This document shows positions 29,337-41,370 of a DNA stretch of 64,000 bases, in pieces (the stretch's first letter is position 1; each line of letters starts with the position of its first letter). The notes beneath the pieces were generated by a model. The model searched no databases, was not told the origin of the DNA, and saw nothing but the letters and a program-made list of their open reading frames with translations. Origin of the DNA: Branchinecta lynchi. Lineage: Eukaryota; Arthropoda; Branchiopoda; Anostraca; Branchinectidae. The DNA lies in NCBI GenBank assembly GCA_023053575.1, contig JAKZAP010000004.1, positions 1,156,861 to 1,220,860 on the forward strand. Reading direction: 5' to 3'. The translations under genes were made by a program, and so were the position numbers.

Positions 29337-31469
29337 TTGATCATGTAAACGTGCACTGTTTCAAAGATGGAGCAAGCGGGTAAGGAAGCTAAACGAGGAT
29401 TTCAAGGCCTTAGACGACAGCTTTCAACCGAGTCGACTGGCGAAGATGATTCGTCCATATTTTCTCGTTTCCGTCTGAATAGGGACCGAAGAGCTATCAG
29501 TGCTGACAGGCCTGTGATTGCCAGCCATAGCAATGTGTCTTTGACAACACCGAGAGCAAAACCGAAGTCGAGTCGGATTGAAAAGCTCAGAGAGCTGACA
29601 GACCGATTTCGACCGCAGTATGATCTGCCGCCTTCGGCTCCCCCACGCTCGCAGAAAAAGGAGGAGCGATTTAGAAAGCTGAGTGCTGGGTCAGAGCCAT
29701 TGAAGAGCCCAAGTCCTTCAGTGCTCCCACCTCGACCCGTGAGTGGTGTAACTGAGAAGAAAACGCGTAAACCCAGTGTGTTGTTTAGAACCAAGTCGGG
29801 AGAAGGTCGCAGCAGTCCTTCGACTGCGAGGGAATTTTTCAGACGTGTAAGTCCCATGCGACTCGCCTCTCCCAATCTCGCCCGCGTTGTGAGCCTGAAA
29901 GACAGTGATGCCCACAAACTGAACTCTTCGGGAAGTTCGCGCAGTCCTTCGCTGAAGAAGACATCGCGAAGCCCTTCAGTGGCTAAAACAAGCAAGCCCG
30001 AGATTAACTTGAAGGAGGAATCTCCCCCGTCTTCGTCCGAAATCGAATCCGTCGACGACATGGAAAAAAGCCCCGCCAAGTTGAATCCAAAAATGATGGT
30101 TGGCTCCTACCAGCAGCGGACGATCCCGTTTCGAAGTGTGTCATTTTCGCAGTATGACAACCGTGACGCCAAGTACGGCCGACTGCCAAAGTCATCAAGA
30201 GTGGATCCTCTTCTGACCATTTTGCCTGAGGAGCAAAAAGGTCCAGATGGCCCACACAAAAATGAAGTGTCCACAATAAACAAACTCGTTGCTTTCTTTA
30301 CGGATAAAATGAGTCCAACGCCACAGGAAGCGAGCGGGCAATCTTCCGAGTTGGCAAGCGCCATTCCTGACGCGCTTGTCAACGAGCTGATGGAGAAGAA
30401 AGGGGACAATTACGAGAACTCGATTATATCGAAATTGTTACGGGAGTCGCCTATGATTGGCCTGATGACGAAACTCGGTAACGAGCCGAGTACGGAAGTG
30501 GTGCAGGAAGAACCAGATGTGTATTCTATCGCTATGCGGAACATTCGAGGAAGGAAGGTAGAAAAACAATCAAATATACAAAATAACAGCGATTCCAGTT
30601 TGTCCGACGAAGGTTGTGTCGCCGATGGCTCTAGTACCACCATTAGTGAAGATATAAAGAAGCCGAATCATAGAAAGATAGCACATACATACAATTTGTC
30701 TGACCCCGCCTTCTCCGAGTTCACTCCTAGTTGTGAAGATCGGTGTCTCACCTTTCCGCCAAGGAAGACCTCCACGGACGAGGCATCTACCGGTGGGATC
30801 CGGGGTATTGGTGGTGAGGTGATCGTGACGCCACAAAGTTCGTTGTCAGTTGTCGATAGCCAGTTTACTCAGAGTGAATCGTTCAGTGATGACGGTCAAA
30901 TATGTGCTCGGGAGCAGCGTCTGAAGGAACTCGGATCTTCCCAGGAGACGGATGACATGACGAACGACATCACGGAGCGAACCGTTCACCAGAGCTCCGG
31001 CAAGTCCGAGTCGGGTGGTATTTTCTTCCAAATTCCGGAAATTACCGAACGTGCTCCAAGTGAAACTCGAATTCAGAAACGAAGACCCATGCGTGGGCCC
31101 TATGGTGCTATATTGGAAGCAAAGATAAGTGAGAGTGAGAATGAACTGAAGCCAAGAATTCGAATTGCAAAGTCGAGCTCCCCAAGAGCAAACTCCCCAC
31201 TAGTGGACAAAACGTGGCCAGGTGTTCCTGGGACCGGCCGTTCTGGCTCGGTCCCAAGTTCAGAAAACTTGCAGATACGGACCCCACCACCGTGTCATCT
31301 GCCCCTGCCCTCTTCACCTTCACATCAACGTACTTGCTCGTCTCCTAGTCGGCTTATCGGTCAACCAGGTAGTCTATCCGACTCTGGTACCCTTCCGAAA
31401 AGACCTGGAAAATTCGAAGAACAGAAGTCAGCCACGTTAGGGAGAACCCCATCGGCAAGGCGACACATG
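29337..31469 (+). CDS. Large 5' coding exon of a RhoGEF-family host gene
   Basis: A polypyrimidine acceptor (TTCTTATTCTTTCAG) at 29336 precedes a short leader and ATG at 29367. The frame is open for 701 codons to ATG-GTAAGAG, a strong donor after 31469, in phase 0. Codon use is clearly coding and more GC-rich than its surroundings. The protein is Ser/Pro/Lys/Arg-rich and disordered, with many basophilic-kinase-like sites (RSVSFSQYD, RTPSARR, KTSRSPSVAK) and no folded domain. The 78-nt exon at 47761 starts a DH domain in the same phase, so this is probably the regulatory N-terminal region of a Rho guanine-nucleotide exchange factor. The three residues after the donor are intronic. The link between the two exons is inferred from phase and order. 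Confidence 0.75.
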
Positions 31470-31530
31470 GTAAGAGCTTGAATCATTCCCGTTTAACCAG
31501 TGAATCCATTACTGTATTACTGTTACAATT

Positions 31531-31945
31531 TTGCGTTTTTGCAGATACCATGGTATCTGTTACCACGGTAACTGGATCTGCAACCAGTCCTTTTGCAGTA
31601 ACCGTTGTATCTGATATACGGTTGCTCTGCAAAAAGGGTAATTGCCGAAATTGCGCTTTTCGAAGTCATCTCAAAAGAAAAACTGATATTCGGTCACATC
31701 ACGAAGTGCCAAACTTCTTTCCCACTAATTTGACAAAAAATAATGAAAGTGAGATGACTTTTTCAGATACCACGATCAGTTACCACGGTCGGACCGTGGT
31801 ATCTGAATATCAGATACCCCGATAACTGGTCAGATACCACGAAAACTGCGAAAACACCTTTTGACCGTGGTATCAGTTACCACGATAACTGCAAAATCGA
31901 CTTTAGACCGTGGTATCAAATACCATGGTATCCGCAAAAACGCAA
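31531..31945. mobile_element. Palindrome-rich MITE inside a RhoGEF intron
   Basis: The ends TTGCGTTTTTGCAGATACCATGGTATC and the inverted GATACCATGGTATCCGCAAAAACGCAA match over about 26 bases. The interior repeats GATACCACGG, CCGTGGTATC and GTTACCACGGTAAC many times in both orientations. Apparent splice acceptors (TTTTTGCAG) here are parts of the inverted repeat. Confidence 0.75.
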
Positions 31946-31980
31946 CTAATGCAGATGGTAATTTTGTTTTCTTTCGATAG

Positions 31981-32049
31981 TCAAGAGGACAAATCACCGA
32001 AGCCAAATCGAAGGGTAGTTCTTCTAGGAGGTCACTCGAGAATGATTAA
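31981..32049 (+). CDS. Possible short alternative terminal exon
   Basis: After TTTTCTTTCGATAG a phase-0 frame of 22 codons (SRGQITEAKSKGSSSRRSLE...) runs to a stop. It is Ser/Arg-rich like the large exon before it. It could give a short C-terminal-truncated isoform, but the support is only an acceptor plus composition. Confidence 0.25.
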   Translation, partial: SRGQITEAKSKGSSSRRSLEND

Positions 32050-33036
32050 TGGTGATTGACTTTTCGGTATCTTTGCACAGTGATGGTAATAGGCAAACAT
32101 GAATCTGCGTTAGGTCGAACGACAATATTTTGTTGCAGTATTGTTGGTCTTTTATGTCGATACGGTGGTAAATAGGCGAATTAATACTTTCTAAAATGGC
32201 TGCAACTTCATAATTGATAACGTCGGGCCCCCCTCCCCCCAATATTTTGTTGCAGTCTTTTCGGGAGATCGGTCGTTTTATGGAAGGATTGTTAATAACC
32301 CCCTCTTCCCGCCAGCCTCTTTCCTGTGGAATATCACGCCCCAGCGCACCTTAACTTCTTTTCCTTCCCCCATTTTTGTCACCAAAACTGCGTACTGCCT
32401 GTTTTCCTGTCAGTTAAGCAGGAGATTCCACACGATCTGAAAGCGATCTTTTGGCATCATTTCTTCTCCATGACGCATGACTTATTCAAAATCCAGATAT
32501 CCGTTTCCGAGTCCCGCGCATTTTCCATACCTGGAACTAAATCTCGCTTTCTCGTGGTAAGCTTCAGTGTGCCCTTTTCTCCAGTGTCGCTTTGTTTGAC
32601 GGTCTTCGAAAGAGGTGTCGTCGGCTTTGTGTGAAATTGCAAGTGTGACTCGTACCTCCAGTGCTGGGTGGCGGTTGATGAGAGCTTATTGGCAATTTCG
32701 GCATGTCACTTGCGCTAGACTCGTTTCAAACTGACAGGGTGCTAACGATTGTCTAGCGTTCCTAAAATAGATTGGAAGGAGTAATTTTCCACTAGAAGGA
32801 ACACGCCACTCGGCATCAACCACTGCATCAAAAAGTCCGGTCAAATGCAGTTGATTGCGTTTTCCTTCGAAGCGATGATGTTTTCAACAACTTCTTGAAG
32901 CTTTTACGGAGGTCGTTTTTTCCTCGATGGCTCGCATGGCGCCCTAAACTGCAGCCGTCGCCGGATCGAAAAACATTCACTTATTGACACAAGGTCGTTT
33001 TTTTCCGGCGTGTCCAGACTTTTAAAATATCTGCCG
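32050..33036. other. Intron or upstream region of an alternative first exon
   Basis: No clear coding frame. Several pyrimidine-rich tracts are present. If the exon at 33037 is a first exon, its promoter would lie here, but no TATA or initiator element can be asserted. Confidence 0.35.
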
Positions 33037-33321
33037 ATGAAATCCTCTGGAATGTTGGTGGAAATTCGACGCCGCTATTCGCTGAGAAAGGGGAAAACCT
33101 CGACCAAGGATACCGGGACGTCACAAGTCGAACCGGATATGGCGAGTAGCCCTGGAGACCCGATATTCGAGAATCCAATTATCAGTGTTGATTCCGATAG
33201 GATCAGCTATTCTGACAGTTTGGAAAGATGTAGTCCCATAAGCTGGGGATCAGTGGGGGTTTCCCCGCCGTGCCAGAACATAGAGGCATGGAAGAGGTTT
33301 CAGGAGGAACGGCACAATAAG
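33037..33321 (+). CDS. Probable alternative first coding exon of the RhoGEF gene
   Basis: From ATG 33037 (or 33052) a frame runs through EIRRRYSLRKGKTSTKD, SVDSDRISYSDSLERCSP and IEAWKRFQEERHNK to AAG-GTGGGT, a good donor, in phase 0. It has the Ser-rich, basic character of RhoGEF linkers. Its phase allows direct joining to the DH exon at 47761. No acceptor in a compatible phase was found upstream, which favours a first exon of a shorter isoform. It could alternatively be an internal exon. Confidence 0.5.
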
Positions 33322-33461
33322 GTGGGTCTACTTGTTCTTAAACAACATAGAGCGGTGTTCCATCCTACTAACCGTAGTTACTACGCATGACGTCTCGAAT
33401 TCTGGCTTTTTGCCGTCATGGCTGGAAGGAATTTTTCTATTTTCCAGCAGAATATCAGGTG

Positions 33462-34915
33462 AATCCGACCAATCACGTTACAGAGATGCGTAGAAATTAC
33501 GCTCCCGAGGAAGGTAAGCAAATAATTACTATTAGTTACTTTATCGAGAAGGTTGGAACGGTCAGCGTAGTAACATTTTACGAGGTTGGAACGAAAATAG
33601 TAATTCATAGTTACTATTGTTAGATGGGTGGAACACGCTCATAATCGTTAAAACTTTTTAATTTTCGTAATTCTTGCCAAATCGGACCAATAATTTTCAT
33701 CAAATTTTCTACAGGAACATAGATTTTGTAGCTGACCTCTACCCTTGAATATGGCGACGTTCCTAAGACCTTTTTGAACCGGGTATTTTATTATTCTTTG
33801 AGCCCAAGCTGACTTTGAAACATTGTTTGAATAAAAGGGTATTTTATTAGAATAAATGCGCATCATCAGTAGATGCATGAAGAATCTCTGTTAAAGATAA
33901 AGATATTCTTTTCTGTGGGAATTTTTGTAATTTTGTTGTTTTAAGATATCTTAATACTCCAGTGACGGTCCTAAGACCTTCTTGAACCGGCTATTTCATT
34001 ATAAATGCGCATCATCGAAAGAACAATGAAGGAATCTCTTTTTAAAGATAAAGATATTCTTTTCTGTAGGAATTTTTGTAATTTTATTGTTTTAAGATAT
34101 CTTTGACAATGCAAATGTCGTCTGAAAGGTAGTACAAATCCAGCTCGTGTAGCAGCGTATTTACCAAAGCAGAGGCGTTACTAGTTAAAATGTTTGGGGG
34201 GGGGGGGCAAGGTATGTACCGGGGCGGTGGCTGGTCACTTTTACCGACTGTTTGACGAAAATCGGCCGATTTTAAAAAACCGACTGATTTTTGAAAATTT
34301 AGAAGAAATTGACAGATGCCAAGAATAAAATCGACTGTTTTTACGGAAAATCGCGGGTTATTTTTATCCGAGTGGGCTATACGTAACACCCCTGTACCTA
34401 AGGGCAGACAACCAATATCTACAGCTGGGCCTGTTTCGTAACAATTTGTCTCCTGAAGGATCAATCGAACGAGGTTTCTTTTTTCTTGTTATCTTATATT
34501 TTCGTACTTTGATTTGAGGTTCCTTCGTTTCGTCTCTTGGCCAGCGGAGGGGACATGACAACCTGAACAGATTATGCCATATTTCTGTTGTTTGCTAACT
34601 GCTCGGATATTAAAAAATCTGAGGCACGAACGTCCTGAAGGATTTAGTGCAGGATGGAAGAACCAAGGATTTCTGATTGCCGGACTAAAAAGTTTCGTAG
34701 GATTCGTTCCTGCGCTGTCCTAAAATTGTTTAATGGGCTTTTATGTACATAAAGCGAGTTCCACCCTTCTAACATTAGTTACTATTTTCGTTCCAACCTC
34801 GTAAAAAGTTACTACGATGACCGTTCCAACCTTCTCGAAATAGTAACTATTTGCTTACCATACTCGGGACCGTAGCGTGGTAACTACAAATCTCTGTAAC
34901 GTGATTGGCCGGATT
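33462..34915. mobile_element. Long-arm TIR element, 1.45 kb, in a RhoGEF intron
   Basis: Arms 33462-33638 and 34754-34915 are inverted copies sharing CCAATCACGTTACAGAGAT, GAGAAGGTTGGAACGGTCA and ACGAGGTTGGAACGAAAATAG. Between them lies a direct duplication of about 208 bp (33755 and 33963, TCCTAAGACCTTYTTGAACCGG) and a nested hAT-like MITE. No transposase is seen. Confidence 0.75.
34170..34394. mobile_element. hAT-like MITE, 225 bp, nested
   Basis: The ends CAGAGGCGTTACTAG and CGTAACACCCCTG are inverted repeats of about 12 bp. The flanking octamers TACCAAAG (34162-34169) and TACCTAAG (34395-34402) are a target duplication with one mismatch. A run of 12 G's lies near the left end. Confidence 0.75.
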
Positions 34916-36639
34916 AGCCCGTGGCGTGATTTTTAGGGGACTAGTAATATATCGTGTATAACATTCCACCTTCACGTACAATAGATAAGAAAAATGTATT
35001 ATTATATTATACATTTGCCATAGATCTTGTACAACATTTCACCTTCACGTAAGAAAATAAAATAAATTTTTTTTTTTTTTTTTGTGAGTGGCACCGCGTC
35101 ATCGATGCAGCTGTCTGCTTAATCTGTCCTGTTATCTGCCACGCCAACAAAACATTTCTCTGTTGCGCAGCTTCTTTTGTCGGGTCTTTCTGTGGCTTGG
35201 TTCAGTGCTGCACGATTCTTTTCCCGGCGCTGATGGATTGTGTAATAAAACGCAGGTTCTTGGCAAATGGGCAGTGTATAAACGATGTGGCTTAGACAAC
35301 TCTTTGTTCTGATAGAATAGCCTGGGACCTTCCCTAAGGAATATATTACGACCGGCTGGGACTTAGCCATCAGGATGGAATGAAGATAAATGTGTTCCGA
35401 CTAAAGGGTGGTGAGGAAAACTGAGCACGATGCTAGCACATCGAATGAGGAACTGCAGTACTTTATTTTCATCATCTCGGTCCGGCGTGGTACTGCAAAT
35501 GAATATGCATTACCCCAATCGGACTTTTGGCCGTCTTGGGCAAATAATTAGCACGCTGATCGCATAGCGAAGAGTCGCTAGTTGGAGTATGAGTAGTGCC
35601 TACCGTTTGGTTGGGAGCGAGGGGCGTAACTCTGTAGGACAAGCCGAAAGTCCAGCCAGCTTCGAATGGCTACTTAGAGAAATGGCTAACCCCCCAGCCG
35701 CCATTGCACTTCCTGGCTAAAGCTAAGTGTACACACAGTCCGGTAGGATTCCGCACGCGAAAACGCGCATGCAAAATTCGCGTCACTATCCCGACAAGTT
35801 TTTCGGACAAAATGAAATTCGGACGGGCCCCAGCTTTGAAAAAATCCACTGCTTCGCCTACAGTCGGATGATGCTGATTAATTGCCGAATGTTTGCAAAT
35901 CCTCTGTTCATTAAAATTTTTTAATTTTGTATTGTTTCTAAAACTACAGGAGGTGTAGCCTATGTAACTTTCAACAGTTGTGAGGAGTATCAAACAAAGA
36001 TGCAATTAAGGAACTGCTTTGACTGACCAGTATTTTCCTTTTATTGCAGCAAGTGTATGAAATTTCGCTGTTCAACTGTATAAGAATAAACTGTAAAAAT
36101 AATATTACCTCCTGTAGATAGCCTAGTAAACATTCAAGTATGCCTACCTGGTAGCTTGTATTCAGCAGACACTTGCAACCAAGATCTTTCTCTAACAAAC
36201 ATGGTTTTGCAGCTCACATTAAATATGTCGGATATACAATTGACATTTCCATACAGCTTACTAATTTTTCAGTTCTTAGAGCACAATTTCGCATGCCTTT
36301 AATATTCGCTCCGGAAAAAGTAGAATATTTTCTACTCAAATCGGAGCGAAATTGTCGGACTGAATCCGCATGCGATACGTAAAAATGCACGCTACTTTAG
36401 GGCAGGAATTTGGAGATTAGTTCAGCAGTTAGGCCTGTATAGACTGATGCTGATACCTTACCCTTTATTTCCTTTTACCTATCACACGCTTAGTTTAGTT
36501 ACTGAAGTTAATTCACAGGCAAAAAGACATCCTTAATCCCGTCTGACAATGGTTGGGGTTTAATATTTATTAATGCTCTGTAAGAAAGGGACTTAATTGT
36601 GCAGGGTCTAGTTACCTTGTTCATCTGTCTTTAATGTGC
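34916..36639. other. Intron, no gene recognised
   Basis: Contains a T18 run near 35070 and a hairpin-forming stretch (TTCGCTCCG ... CGGAGCGAA, 36306-36352). No supported exon. Confidence 0.4.
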
Positions 36640-36712
36640 TTTATTTATTTTCTTTTATTCACTCCGCTCTCTGAAATGGCGGGTTACAAATAAATTACTC
36701 ACCTACTTACTT
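36640..36712 (+). repeat. LINE-like 3' tail, copy 1
   Basis: GTGCTTTATTTATTTTCTT through ATGGCGGGTTACAAATAAA to a CTTACTTAC tail matches 46478-46556. This is a typical truncated retroposon 3' end with a simple-repeat tail. Confidence 0.55.
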
Positions 36713-38462
36713 ACAGATAGAAACGGACCGGTCATTTAAAGACAAGTTTCCAAGTGAGCAACTTTAATAGGTCCTATTATTGCTTATGTTCCTACAGTCC
36801 TACTGTTGAGGTGTAGTGTAAGCAATATTCAGTTCAGTTTGGTTCATTTATAACAAAACACAATATAGTACGCACAAACCTTATAAACAGTTAACAATAT
36901 AGAAACAACACAAAAATAAAACCCTCTAAAGCGGGTGGAAAGGGGAAGAAAAGCTCGTATTCTTAAAAGATCTAAATATAAAGATACGGTAGAACGCAAA
37001 CTCGCTTCAGATCCACTGCTCGAGTTCCGCAGCTTGCAGCGTAACGCAGTAGGTAAAATTAACAATAAAACAAAAAATAGTCAAGAGAACATGCATGGTA
37101 AATGAGACGAAGAATAGCCTGAGTGGGGTACCCTTAGCCCGCTGAGAATCCGTAATGCCATAAAAACGGAGCATTTCCACGCTTTTCCGCTTCTGTTTTT
37201 TTTTTCCTGAATACGCCGTCACTAGCCTTTTAGTTTTGCCAACAGGACTTGAAATAGCGGCCAAAAATGGTGTTGCTGCATAGCGACAACGTCGCTAACG
37301 GCCGTGCCCAGGATTAATTAAGGCGCCTCAGGCGAAATTTTTTTAATCCGCCTTTTTTTTTCTTGCAACATTTAACTACTTCCCGTGCAAATCCTAGCTT
37401 TTAACATAGTTCAAGCCCCACGCCTCAAACGCCAACTAAATGAGCGAACCTTTGTCTAACTAGTCAAAACTGCGCTCTAGTGGCAAATATATATTTCCTT
37501 TCTACAGCGAAGCCAACTCCAACTGTGCCAAGTTGCCGAGTAATAATAATCGGGAGGTCCCTTTCGGCAACCATTAATTTTGTTTGTTTGCCTGTACGAG
37601 AGCTGCTCTGAGCTGCAGCTCAACTTTTTATCATTTTATCTCCTTCCTCGTGTTTTAGGAAATTGGCCTTTCACTGTCAAAACACTGTCAACAGCAGAGC
37701 AAAATAACACTAAGGAGTAGCGCCAAGACCTATGCGTTCCATGCTTCACAATCGGGACATACTTGTAGCACCGCCTACTACGCTTGTTGCATCTAAAGCA
37801 AGACAAACTTGCGGGTTTATGAATTTATAAGAAAGCTAAGATGCGGTCTGCACACATCGAAGAAACAGGGGAGGTTGTATCTTTTCTTTGCTATGTTCGA
37901 ATATGACGTTATTGGAGCCAGCGCTGGTGCACGACTGATCGAGTTTCAGTAGGGCTGTTCTCTGTCATTAGTAGTGCTAGAGTCGCTGCCATTCGAGTGT
38001 TTGTCATTTTTTTCAAGTGCTGGCGCTGCTCCTAGTGTTATTTTGCTGTGGTCAATACTGTCACGTCTCGAACGCTGGTAACAGAAACTGAGACGTACGT
38101 CTGGCAGCGGTTAAGAGCTTTGGTTAGGTGTAGCAGGCTGAGCTCTTTTCTTCTCCAGGAAGAGTGGTGGGCAGGACAGTTTGCGCTCACCATACAACCA
38201 AACTCATTACTCTTTTTTCCCCGTAGTATCTTTTGTAATTTAACTTATTTTTATATTATTTAAAAACCAAGAAGTCAGATTTCGTATTTTTTGTATCTAC
38301 TCCTCCATCCCTCAGTGACGGTAATTTTTAAACTATTTTTACTCACTTTTAACTATTCATGTCACCTAGCCCATATTTTATTTACTATTCTTCCCTCCTA
38401 ATGTTTGGAAAGTAATTTTACCATTTATGTTTTGTAAAACATTTCTTTAACTACATTTTCTT
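36713..38462. other. Intron, no gene recognised
   Basis: Short chance frames only. Region 37850-38150 has moderately coding-like composition but no splice-bounded frame that can be defended. Confidence 0.35.
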
Positions 38463-39131
38463 TATAGCACAATGGACACTTCTAATGCTTTACTTTGTAT
38501 TAAATGCTTCACAAACAAACATTTCCGACTTCCTTTAGAAGGCGCTACGAAAATCGGCCGTTTTCTTGTTATCCCTTGTCTTTACCTCTCTGACATTTCG
38601 GCGATCCAAATCTTAGGAGCTTGGATATCGTGACAGGAAATTCAAAAGCTCCCAGCAATGCTTGATAGAAAAGGATATATTTGAGATGTCACCAAAGTCA
38701 AGCCGCAGATGCAGTTTATCTGATTGTTCTAGTGTTTCATCAGAAGTTCTATGGCTTAAAGTGCCTATTAAAAGTTTCTTTGTGGAATAGTGTTGTGAAG
38801 CTTGATTAGATTGCTTTATAAGCTGTACCAGAATATGCAATAAGCTTAAAAAAATAACATAGCTACAAAAACCAGTCAAAAACAAAACCTATTCAGATCT
38901 GAATGATACAATCTGATTTATGCATAAAATAAAGATCTAATAAGTGTTATAAGAAACATCACTTTTATCTTTGTCCAAGCTAGTAAATTGAGCTTGTACT
39001 GGCCCAAAAAATTACGCTTTGAAATTTCACAGAGAGGAAACTGTTGAAAAAGCTGCTGATCTAGGGGGTAAGCATTCTTCCTAGGTTGTTACAGAGTGGG
39101 ATTGGGGTAGCTTGATGTGCCCATTGAACTT
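38463..39131 (+). repeat. 0.68-kb dispersed repeat, copy 2
   Basis: Inverted partner of 17697-18372. Differences are mainly scattered substitutions and small indels. The frame beginning MDTSNALLCIKCFTNKHF is kept for about 50 codons before diverging. Confidence 0.8.
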
Positions 39132-39349
39132 TAAACAAATAAATCTAAACTATTACAAAATTTTAAACACTTAAAATAAAAAATAAAGATCCTCAATCAA
39201 ACCCACCTTCAAACACCAAGTCATCAACCCCAGCTATTTACTGACACAAATACAAGACAAAATTTTCATGATATATTCAAATTTCCATCTTCCGTTCCGG
39301 GTACTCAGATACACATTCAAACTCTTCAAATTTAACCACTTTATTGGAA

Positions 39350-39600
39350 AAGGTAAAAAAGGATAAAAAAAAACGCCCACGACTGCAAGGGGCGGCTCCC
39401 ATCTTGAAGACATTCAACTAAAACATCACTAATAAATAAAAATCATTTAACTAACACATTTTAAAATACACTCATTATCATCAATGTCAATACATTCATT
39501 GGGCCTTGCGTTATTGGAATACATTCATTGGGCCTTGCGTTGTTGGGCTTTTTTATAATCCTTGAGAAAAACATTATTCTTAAAACATTGGCGTTATCCA
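39350..39600 (+). repeat. Dispersed repeat with CGCCCACGACTGCAAGGGGC, copy 1
   Basis: Shares CGCCCACGACTGCAAGGGGC, CATCACTAATAAATAAAAATC and CATTTAACTAACA-x-ATTTTA with 47150-47420. A GGGCCTTGCGTT unit of 33 bp is tandemly repeated inside. Probably a retroposon remnant on the minus strand. Confidence 0.65.
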
Positions 39601-39896
39601 TGAGGCTTGATATTTTCCGTTGCAGCTAGACCAGTCTTATCATTACTGCGCGGTACCGAAGAGGTACGCGGTATATTTTATTTAGCAGCATTTAGCCGAA
39701 ATTCCACTTTTATAGGACGTGTCTTGCCCAAAATATTTGGGCAACCCACTTCCGGAATCTCTCCAGACATTTTTAAACTCGGGGACCCGAACTTCATATG
39801 GTATCCCCTGACGACATCACACTGATACTTAGGTTTTCTGCGTTTAGCAACTTTAGGTGCATATCCTGCTCCCGAAAATGGCCTAGGAAAAGCTTA

Positions 39897-40311
39897 AGGC
39901 GTACTCTCGCCGTTCCCCGCGGACTCCACTTGAGGAGTCCCCGCGTTTTTGTTTGTCCCGGGGACTCACTCCCCGTATTCTCGCGAGTCCCCACGGACGG
40001 GGAATGCTCTGACTATCATCACCATCATCAAAAAGGACTCCCTTTCAGATTCGGAGGGGAATCAATTTTTGCTGGTGTTGGTGCAATGTAAAATTAATTA
40101 AAAATAATCAGAGTAAACAAAACCAAAAATAAAGTGGCTCCAGACTAATTTCGTCAACTGCATATCTATTTTTTGAACAAAATCCATGCTGGAAGCATTC
40201 CCCTTGTTCTTGCTGTTTTTCGCAGCGGAGTCCGCGTGGAGTGACTCCCTCTATTCTCGCCGTTCCCTTTGATTCCCCGAGCAGTCCTCGGGGAACGGCG
40301 AGAATACGCCT
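39897..40311. mobile_element. Harbinger-like MITE, 415 bp, TTA target duplication
   Basis: The left end AGGCGTACTCTCGCCGTTCC and the reverse of the right end AGGCGTATTCTCGCCGTTCC match in 19 of 20 positions. TTA flanks both sides (39894-39896 and 40312-40314). The interior repeats GGGGACTC/GAGTCCCC palindromes. Confidence 0.85.
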
Positions 40312-40354
40312 TTAGTTGCCAGCAAAAATTGTTACGTAAATTTTTGGGATCCGA

Positions 40355-41370
40355 AAACGTAAGTGAAGGGATACCTATGACATCGCAAAAATGTCCGTCT
40401 GTCTGTCTGTAGACACGATAACTCTCGAGGGGAATGAGATATTTTGATGAAACTTGGTGTGAGGGTTCATTTGGTGAAGGGTAAGGTCAGGTTTGTAGAT
40501 GGGCTATGTAGCCCTACATTTAGGGGTGGGGGAGGGGGTTCAAATTAAGGGACAAACAAAATATTTTTAAACAGATAATGTGATAGTCGATTCTGGGGTA
40601 CGAAGGCATTCTGAGCACGATAGTGAAAACTATTATCTCGCCGGACAAGTAGTTCGTCCGGAATCGCAAAACCCGGAAAGTTGGTTACAAGTAAAAGTTT
40701 TATTTGAGGTTGATTAATGTTCGGTTTACTGGTAAGAAGACATGCTGAATATCATGGTGAAAACCATTTTCTCGTCGAACAAGTAGTTCGTCGAGAATCC
40801 GGCGACAACCGGAAAGTTGGTTAAAAGTAAAAATTTCATTTGAAGTTGATTAAATGTTCGATTTACGAGTAAAAGGACATGCTGCACAAGATGATGAAAA
40901 TCATTTTTCGTCGAACAACTAGTTCGCCCGGAATCCGGCCAAAACCGGAAAATTTGTTAAAAGCACAAGTTTGATAAGATGACAGATTAACCGGTAAGAA
41001 GAGAGGCTGAGTCTGTAAATGACAATCGTCTTTTACCCGGACATAGAATCAGTCCGGAGTCCGGTTGTAACCGTAATTTTTGTAAGTCAAAGTTTTATTT
41101 AAAGTTGATTGGATGTTCTTTACAGGGAAGGAGATACGCTGGATTCGTTTCTGAATTTTCTTTTTTTGCTGGACTAGTACTTCGCTCGGAATTCGGGCAA
41201 AACCAGAAACTTGGCAGAAGTAAAGCAGGAAGCCTTGGTCAGTATCGTCAAAATAGATATGGCTTATAGAGGTATATCTGAACTTGGTTTTAGCCTGCCG
41301 AAGACAAGACTCAATTGTCTGAATCAAATATTAAATTTGTGGGATCCCATCGACACCTTTGATCTTGTTA
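40355..41370 (+). repeat. Dispersed repeat family, copy C (most complete)
   Basis: About 1 kb, from GAAAACGTAAGTGAAGGGATACC to GGGATCCCATCGACACC. It contains at least five subunits of about 125 bp carrying CGGAATC-x-GG-AAACCCGG or related strings and ACATGCTGA. It begins 44 bp after the Harbinger-like MITE. No coding frame. Confidence 0.85.

Noticed and set aside
29402..30079. 225-aa minus-strand ORF
   Set aside because: Shadow of the large RhoGEF exon, whose plus-strand frame has the coding composition and the splice borders.
33447..33513. Apparent exon with TTTTCCAG acceptor and AAG-GTAAGC donor
   Set aside because: Most of it lies in the left arm of the 1.45-kb inverted-repeat element, and the inverted partner at 34.9 kb carries the same sites.
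37300..37360. MITE-like GGCCGTGCCCAGGATTAATTAAGGCGCC
   Set aside because: No inverted partner or target duplication found nearby.
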